In this document: positions 57,640-64,000 of the stretch, piece after piece
Position numbering within the stretch: position 1 is the stretch's first letter
Layout of the letters: each line of letters starts with the position of its first letter
Assembly (NCBI GenBank): GCA_950097015.1
Contig: CATNEN010000039.1
Coordinates: forward strand, 8,882,501-8,946,500
Length of the DNA: 64,000 nucleotides
Direction of reading: 5' to 3'
DNA from: Macrostomum hystrix
Lineage: Eukaryota; Platyhelminthes; Macrostomidae
Notes under the pieces: model-generated
Seen by the model: only the letters and a program-made list of their open reading frames with translations
Database searches by the model: none
What the model was told of the DNA's origin: nothing
Translations under genes and position numbers: made by a program

Positions 57640-59110
57640 AGCAATAAGATAGTGAAGGATAGGAACAGAATAGAGAACCAGATGAACTGCATTAAGAGTT
57701 AGAGGAACAGGATAGAGAGTGAGAGGAACAGGATAGAGAGTTAGAGGAACAGAACAGAGAGTGAGAAGAACAGAATAGAGAGTGAGAGGAACAAGATAGA
57801 GAATGTGAGGAACAGGATAGAGAGTGAGAGGAACAGGATAGAGAATGTGAGGAACAGAACAGAGAGTGAGAGGAACAGGATAGAGAGTGAGAGGAACAGG
57901 ATAGAGACTAAGAGGAACAGGATAGAGAATGGGAGGAACGGGATAGAGAAGGAGAGGAAAATGATAGAGACTTATAGGAACAGGATAGAGACTAAGAGAA
58001 ACAGGATAGAGAATGTAAGGAACGGGATAGAGAGTGAGAGGAACAGGATAGAGACTAAGAGGAACAGGATAGAGAGTGAGAGGAACAGGATTGCGACTAA
58101 GAGGAACAGGATAGAGACTAAGAGGAACAGGATAGAGAGTGAGAGGAACAGGATTGCGACTAAGAGGAACAGGATAGAGAGTAAGAGGAAAAGGATAGAG
58201 ACTAATAGGAACAGAATAGAGACTAAGAGGAACAGGATAGAGAGTGAGAGGAACAGGATAGAGAATGTGAGGAACAGAACAGAGAGTGAGAGGAACAGGA
58301 TAGAGAGTGAGAGAAACAGGATAGAGACTAAGAGGAACAGGATAGAGAATGGGAGGAACGGGATAGAGAAGGAGAGGAAAATGATAGAGACTAATAGGAA
58401 CAGGATAGAGACTAAGAGGAACAGGATAGAGAATGTGAGGAACAGAACAGAGAGTGAGAGGAACAGGATAGAGAGTGAGAGGAACAGGATTGCGACTAAG
58501 AGGAACAGGATAGAGAGTGAGAGGAACAGGATTGCGACTAAGAGGAACAGGATAGAGAGTGAGAGGTAAAGGATAGAGACTAATAGGAACAGAATAGAGA
58601 CTAAGAGGAACAGGATAGAGAGTGAGAGGAACAGGATAGAGAGTGTGAGGAACAGAACAGAGAGTGAGAGGAACAGGATAGAGAGTGAGAGGAACAGGAT
58701 AGAGAATGTGAGGAACAGAACAGAGAGTGAGAGGAACGGGATAGAGAAGGAGAGGAAAATGATAGAGACTAATAGGAACAGGATAGAGACTAAGAGAAAC
58801 AGGATAGAGAATGTGAGGAACGGGATAGAGAGTGAGAGGAACAGGATTGCGACTAAGAGGAACAGGATAGAGAGTGAGAGGAAAAGGATAGAGACTAATA
58901 GGAACAGGATAAAGACTAAAAGGAACAGGATAGAGAGTGAGAGGAACAGGATAGAGAATGTGAGGAACAGAACAGAGAGTGAGAGGAACAGGATAGAGAG
59001 TGAGAGGAACAGGATAGAGACTAAGAGGAACAGGATAGAGAATGGGAGGAACGGGATAGAGAATGAGAGGAACAGGATAGAGAATGAGATCAACTCGATA
59101 AAGTCTTACG
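57640..59110. repeat. 21-bp minisatellite downstream of PP2A gene
   Basis: About 70 copies of AGGAACAGGATAGAGAGTGA G with AATGTG, ACTAAG, ACTAAT and AATGGG variants that recur in blocks of several units (compare 57840-57970 with 58260-58400). It lies between the stop codon and the first AATAAA, so it may be part of the 3' UTR. Long frames on both strands are spurious. Confidence 0.95.
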
Positions 59111-59413
59111 AGTGTAATGTGTTTCTAGCAGCGAATCATGTGGTAATTAATTAAAACCACAGTTCTGGGAGACATGACACGATTCATGTGGATAAAGTAT
59201 TTCTAGGCTCTGAGGAAATCAAAAGTGCGCCTGCAAAATGACTGGCACAGTCAAGAGTTGCTGTCCCAGTTTTTTATGTTTTTTAGTTAATCTTGACTTG
59301 ATTTGACTGGCAGGCAACCATACAAGTACTAGATGATGCACCTGCTTTGCCATTTATTTCTTAAGTGTGCCTATCTATGTGTTTACGTCTAACCAAAAGC
59401 ATTACTCACAGTT

Positions 59414-59419
59414 AATAAA
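59414..59419 (+). terminator. Candidate poly(A) signal of PP2A scaffold gene
   Basis: First plus-strand AATAAA after the stop at 57535. If used, the 3' UTR is about 1.9 kb and consists mostly of the 21-bp minisatellite. Confidence 0.35.
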
Positions 59420-59834
59420 CAGTTTTCTTTGACCGCAATTTTTGTTTGATTCTTTTCTATACTTTTTGTTGCTTAAATCTTCATTAATTAGCATAACCTG
59501 TTAACAAACTGAATAGTTAAAGCATATTATTGCTATGATTAAGAAATTAGAAAACTAATTAAGAAAACTAATGTTAACATATTCTGTTTAATATCTATAC
59601 CGTGTCTTAGCTTGCTAACTTCTTAAATCCTTGCTCAAATTTAGCCATTGTTTGTATAAAAACTGTAACAAATTGTGTGGCATAAACTTACACTCATTAT
59701 TGTTACACGCACACATACACACACAGGTATATTTGTAGCTTATACAAAAATTCATACTGCCTTTTCGTCCGGTTGTTGTTAACGATTCGCATTTATTACC
59801 GAGAGTTCCGGTTAAAATTCTGGTGGTTGTGCTG

Positions 59835-59925
59835 GCCCACCGGTCCATGGACTGAATCGCTGTACAAAGCTTTTGAAAGTTGTGGTTGGCTGTGCTCACG
59901 CCTTGCCCAACTAGACTAGGTGGCA
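59835..59925. repeat. Dispersed repeat with TCCATGGACTGA core (copy 4)
   Basis: GTCCATGGACTGAATCGCTG, TACAAAGCTTTTGAAAGTTG, matching the copies at 3285, 6486 and 14405. Confidence 0.65.
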
Positions 59926-60489
59926 TTTATGATTAGCAATCAAGACGAAGGACGGCTTTGTCAGTTAGCGTGTCAAAGGATTTACCAGGAAAAAATAGCG
60001 TGTTCTTTCTAATGTTAATTGCAGATTAGTTACTATGGTTAAGCTGATTGTTAACTATTTCTTCTTCCAGAACTGAAGAAGTGAAGCGGATGCGGGCAAT
60101 GGCCGGACCCGCCTCTGCTCTGCGTTGGCCACGGCAGCCACGCTTGACAGTGTGTTTCTCTCAGATTTCTGTTGTTGGTCTCATTTCAATTTTGCTGTTG
60201 TTAATTTGAGAGTTAAATAATATTATTATTTAATTAAATAATTATGGCCCTGCGTACAGCGAAGGTCTGTGTTTCTCACTTATAATAATACCACTGTCTG
60301 CGTTATATTTGCCCTCTTATACGAAAATGTTTGATTGATTTTTTTCTTTTTCACTTCAAGATTGAGCAAATTTATTTGCATCTGACATTTGGTTGCATGT
60401 TTTTATTTAGTGGCCAATACTCAGAAGCTAATTGCTGTGCAGTATTTGCTCTGTAAGACAGCTGTGATAGCTGAAACCGTAGAAGCAGT

Positions 60490-60875
60490 TCTAGGAATAT
60501 TTTACCGGAATCGAAGCAGTAGCTCAATAAGGAATCGAAGCAGGAGCTCAAGGAGGTATCGAATCAGGAACTCTAGGAGGAATCGAAGCAGTAGCAAAAA
60601 GGAGGAATCGATCGCAGGAGCTCAAGGAGGAATCGAAGCAGGAGCTCAAGGAAGAATCGAAGCAGGAGCTCAAGGAGGAATCGAAGCAGGAGCTCAAGGA
60701 AGAATCGAAGCAGGAGCTCAAGGAGGAATCGAAGCAGGAGCTCAAGGAGGTATCGAATCAGGAACTCAAGGAAGAATCGAAGCAGTAGCTCAAGGAAGAA
60801 TCGAAGCAGGAGTCTTAGTAAGAATCGAACCAGGAGCTCAAGGAGGAATCGAAGCAGGGGTTGAAATAGTATAAA
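60490..60875. repeat. 24-bp minisatellite
   Basis: About 15 copies of AATCGAAGCAGGAGCTCAAG GAGG, central copies nearly identical and edges diverged. Translated frame GIEAGAQG is a repeat artefact. Confidence 0.95.
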
Positions 60876-61474
60876 ATTTGGGTAGCCTCACAGGGAATCG
60901 AGTTAAATACTGTCTTACTGTCAGGACAAGGACAGATTTTCATTTTCGTGTTTTGATTCTCAAATATTTATTTAAAGTAACTCGGTAGTAATAAACAATT
61001 TAGCACTTTGCTTATCCATGTTACACTTTTTTTACCTTCGATTTCTATTACGAAAATAAAAAACCTACAAAGTACACTTATTAGTAAATTCACTTGCTGA
61101 TTGTAACTCACTCATTCAATTGCACAAGATTTTGTCACCGATTCTGTCTGCTTGTTGTTTAACTAAAACTATAGCAGCCTGTTGTTATTTATAAATTCCT
61201 AGCATGTAGATCCTTTCAGTGTTTCTGTCTGCCGTGTGTGTTTGTCCTAGAGCAGGATCTCTTATTGTTTACTGAGCTCATGAAGCGCTTATTATAATTA
61301 CATTGTTATCCTTCTTAACATTTTAAAATATTTTTTTTTCGAAATTTTTTTTTTACTCAGCTTAAAATTCTTCTGACTTTAACATACTTTTAGTAGGGGA
61401 CCAATTTGTGTAGCTGTTGTTTTTTATGCTAGAGCTGACCGAGATAGCAAATTGAATATCGAAAAAGACCCCAT
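60876..61474. other. AT-rich spacer
   Basis: Low-complexity T-rich stretch near 61320-61350. No gene signal. Confidence 0.5.
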
Positions 61475-61970
61475 AACATTCCTGCAGCCAATAGGAGCTG
61501 TAGGTCTCCCACCCCAGAACATTCCTGCAGCCAATAGGAGCTGTAGGTCTGCCACCCCAGAACATTCCTGCAGCCAATAAGAGCTGTGGATCTGCCACCC
61601 CAGAACATTCCTGCAGCCAATAAGAGCTGTGGATCTGCCACCCCATAATATTCCTGCAGCCAATAGGAGCTGTAGGTCTGCCACCCCAGAACATTCCTGC
61701 AGCCAATAAGAGCTGTGGATCTGCCACCCCATAATATTCCTGCAGCCAATAGGAGCTGTAGGTCGGCCACCCCAGAACATTCCTGCAGCCAATAAGAGCT
61801 GTAGGTCTGCCACCCCAGAACATTCCTGCAGCCAATAAGAGCTGTAGGTCTGCCACCCCAAAACATTCCTGCAGCCAATAAGAGCTGTAGGTCTGCCACC
61901 CCATAACATTTCTGCAGCGTATAAGAGCTGTGGTCTGCCACTCGAGAATATGCTTGCAGCCAATCAGAGC
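61475..61970. repeat. 43-bp minisatellite with CCAAT motif in every unit
   Basis: Eleven copies; unit AACATTCCTGCAGCCAATAA, GAGCTGTAGGTCTGCCACCC, CAG. Variants are AGGAG/AAGAG, TAGGTC/TGGATC and AACATT/AATATT. All three minus frames are open because of the missing stop in the unit. Confidence 0.95.
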
Positions 61971-62777
61971 TGTTTAACAGTTAGCTTGGCCAAGTCTCGG
62001 ATTATCTGAGACAAAAAAATTTTTCCTTTTTTATCGAAGGAGCGCGCATAAAATTACTGACTGTGAAGTGTGTTTATTTTTTCTAATTAATCAGACTGTG
62101 TTGTACACAATTATTGATTTTACCTTACAAAAGCGATTCGTTTCAATAAATTGGCGAACAAAATGATATGGCAACAAGCTGTGTGACAGACATTCATTCA
62201 CCCCGCTATGACTCTAAGTTGCTCTCTTAGTGATTGCGAGAAAGCCAGTTCTTTTCCTGTTGTTTTTGTTTCAAGTAATTTTATTTAAATAGCAAAAAAT
62301 TCAGTTTTTATATATACTGCCAGTGAACATTCTACTTCTGTGTTTTCTATTGAATTATTTAGTTTTGTTTGCTTTTGTTATTTAATGCTTGAAGTCTTGA
62401 AGTCGAGGTTAAATTATGGTTGGCAAATCTTAAAAAACGATTTCGATTCCTGAAAAACACGAAAGTTTCATTCGAGTTTTTTTACCCGAATACCTGTGTT
62501 TTCTGTATTTTGAAAGGCAGGTCAAGGCCAGGTAGATCGGAATGCAGTAACTTGCAGGCTTGGCTTCTGCTGCCTCCACTTCTAGTTCGCCGGCGCAGCT
62601 TTGAGGGGACAACCAAATTTTTTTCCACTTCTCTCTCTTTACCCGACATTTTCTCTTCTGCGTATCTTAGGGCCACATGAAAGTGCAAAACACTGCTTGG
62701 AAGGATCGAAGATTAAGTGACCCGGCAGTCTAGGTGTTCAACTCGACTTACCGAGCTAGAAATGCTTTCTGCGGACT
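61971..62777. other. Spacer upstream of FBXO9 exon
   Basis: AT-rich with short open frames, no splice-supported exon. Upstream FBXO9 exons may be beyond recognition here or absent. Confidence 0.4.
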
Positions 62778-63114
62778 AACTATACTAATAATTATTATTA
62801 TTTCAGAAGGGCTGCGGGCAATGACATCATTTGGTGATACTAGACCCGCACCCATTTAGATGAGTACACATGAGTACACCCGCACCCATTTAGATGAGTA
62901 CACAGATGAGTATACACTCTTGAGTACACACGCACACAAGTGTGTACATCTGCCCTGACTGTGCCTTCGAGGTTGGCCCTCAAGGGCTTATATTGCACTA
63001 CAAACCCCCAAGCCTTCTGTCCGCGGCTGCGCCCCAATTTCATGTGGCCTCACCGCAGAATCAAGCTCAGGGACCTTGGTGCAAACACCACTCTTCTGCC
63101 ACTCACCCCCTTAG
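62778..63114 (-). mobile_element. SINE family 1 copy with 8-bp target duplication, next to FBXO9 exon
   Basis: Flanked by TGCGGACT at 62770-62777 and 63115-63122. On the minus strand: GGGGGTGAGTGGCAGAAGAG, GAGCTTGATTCTG, GGGGCGCAGCCGCGGACAGA, AACCTCGAAGGCACAGTCAG, GGGTCTAGTATCACCAAATG, then GCCCGCAGCCCTTCTGAAAT and an ATT-rich tail. It contains an inserted triplication around ACTCATCTAAATGGGTGCG. Confidence 0.8.
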
Positions 63115-63194
63115 TGCGGACTGTGTGTTCTTTTTAGTGGAGTTTGCTGACTGCGCATTATCATTGCACAAATTCTAATTGTACATCGTTTCAG

Positions 63195-64000
63195 TCTAGC
63201 CAAGCCAAATCTAGCTCTAGCGGTGGCGGCGTCCACTGCGAAGACGACTGCCAGGACGCCGAAGACGATGATTCATCGTCCTCCTCATTGTCGGCTTCGC
63301 TGGCTGCGCCAACACCCGCGATTGCCGAGGCCTCCGACAGTCCAGTTGCTCTCTCTGACGCTTTGGAACACTTTCGCAGAGATTGGCGCCAGGAATTGCA
63401 GTCCCGTCAAGGCGTTGATCGACTCCAGCAGCTAGGCAGGCAGCAGCAGCAACAGAAGCAGCAGCAACAACAGCAGAAGCAGCAGCATCAGAAGCAGTCA
63501 ACGCAACGGCAGTCGTTTGAGCTTGCAGAATCAATGCAAAATCGACTGCATCTACAGACTGCAGTGACTACCTTGCAAAGCGACGACGATGACAATGACG
63601 AAAATGAAGATCGACAAGTGGAAGCTGACGAGGAAAGAGTGAAAGAAACAGAGTCCAACAAGGAAGACAATGACGTTGTGAAAGAGTTGAGCGAGCCGAC
63701 AGTTAGCGCCGATGCGGCAGGCGGCCTGGCCAGCTTGCCGTCCGAGTGTCTGCTTCGAATCGCCCGCTGGATCGTTGGCGGCAATAGCCAGCTGGACTAT
63801 CGCTCGCTGTGCCGCCTAGCTGGCGTATCTCGCCTGTTCCATCGTCTGGCTCATGATCGTTTAATCTGGTCGAAAGTCGGCCACCGCCTATGGGGCTTGG
63901 ATTGTGCCAATCGCGAACTCGTGCTCAGCCGTGCTCAGCCACTGTTCGATGGAGTTTACATTGGCAAGTGCAGCTATGTGCGCATAGGCGAGCGCGACAT
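63195..64000 (+). CDS. FBXO9: FBXO9 homologue, partial (one long exon, continues past window)
   Basis: Acceptor ATCGTTTCAG precedes 63195. The frame TCT AGC CAA is open to the window end (268 codons plus 2 nt). Order: acidic Ser/Asp-rich segment, HFRRDWRQELQS (compare FBXO9 FRAQWMFEL), Gln/Lys run, acidic KE-rich linker, F-box LASLPSECLLRIARWIVGGN to LAHDRLIWSKVGHRLWG (about exon residues 178-235), then PLFDGVYIGKCSYVRIGERD, the highly conserved block after the F-box in FBXO9 (FDGVYISKTTYIRQGE). FBXO9 is a substrate receptor of SCF ubiquitin ligases. The TPR-like helical pair between the FRxxW motif and the F-box in vertebrates is not evident; polyQ and acidic sequence stand in its place. Confidence 0.85.

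Larger units (their letters stand above)
59111..60489. other. Spacer with possible isolated exon
   Basis: AT-rich. A good acceptor TTTCTTCTTCCAG at 60070 is followed by a short open frame (TEEVKRMRAMAGPASALRWP) to about 60200, which could be a 3' or 5' exon of a neighbour but has no partner I can show. Otherwise only one dispersed repeat copy (59835-59925). Confidence 0.35.

Noticed and set aside
57805-59154. Long plus and minus frames (RNRIESE and SILFLSL repeats)
   Set aside because: 21-bp minisatellite translated; no start context, splice sites or non-repeat sequence.
61362-61963. Three overlapping minus frames of about 170-180 codons
   Set aside because: All three frames open at once over the 43-bp repeat, which is a sign of missing stops in the unit, not coding.

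Overview
This is animal nuclear DNA. Genes are split by GT-AG introns, the proteins carry long Gln, Ala and acidic runs, and retroposons and hAT transposons are present. There are no operons or bacterial signals. Recognisable proteins are an NPDC1-type neuronal protein, EDEM2, FOXJ1, a PP2A scaffold (A/PR65) subunit and FBXO9, so the host is a bilaterian. The extreme density of minisatellites together with short introns and polyQ fits a free-living flatworm such as Macrostomum. That species guess is weak and rests on general impression only.

Layout, left to right. 1-783 (+): last three exons of an NPDC1 homologue. 1.3-2.2 kb: a 20-bp minisatellite split by a 242-bp solo-LTR-like insertion. 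2674-5904 (-): four-exon gene for an unrecognised propeller-like protein with a polyQ tail; its last intron holds a SINE/LINE composite. 8037-9930 (+): small two-exon unknown gene with a minisatellite intron. 10799-14334 (-): five-exon EDEM2. 14.3-18.6 kb (-): scattered candidate exons of at least one unassigned gene and a complete tRNA-derived SINE. 21992-25897 (+): polyQ C2H2 zinc-finger gene. 30423-33558 (-): three-exon FOXJ1-like gene. 38507-39001: hAT-type MITE. 40249-42776: a whole but decayed hAT transposon. 43453-57535 (+): ten-exon PP2A scaffold gene whose introns hold a solo LTR, a 42-bp array and an 8.2-kb array. 57.6-62 kb: three more minisatellites. 63195-64000 (+): FBXO9 exon running off the window.

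The five named genes are not a functional cluster. They touch ER quality control (EDEM2), ciliogenesis (FOXJ1), phosphatase assembly (PP2A-A), SCF ubiquitin ligase (FBXO9) and neuronal signalling (NPDC1). The unifying feature is architectural: almost every intron and many spacers hold their own unrelated minisatellite. In several introns the unit contains a splice-site-like core in the sense of the host gene, in one case identical over 9 nt to the real upstream donor. Exon models were built by hand from splice sites, reading phase and family similarity. For all five complete models the summed exon length is divisible by three.
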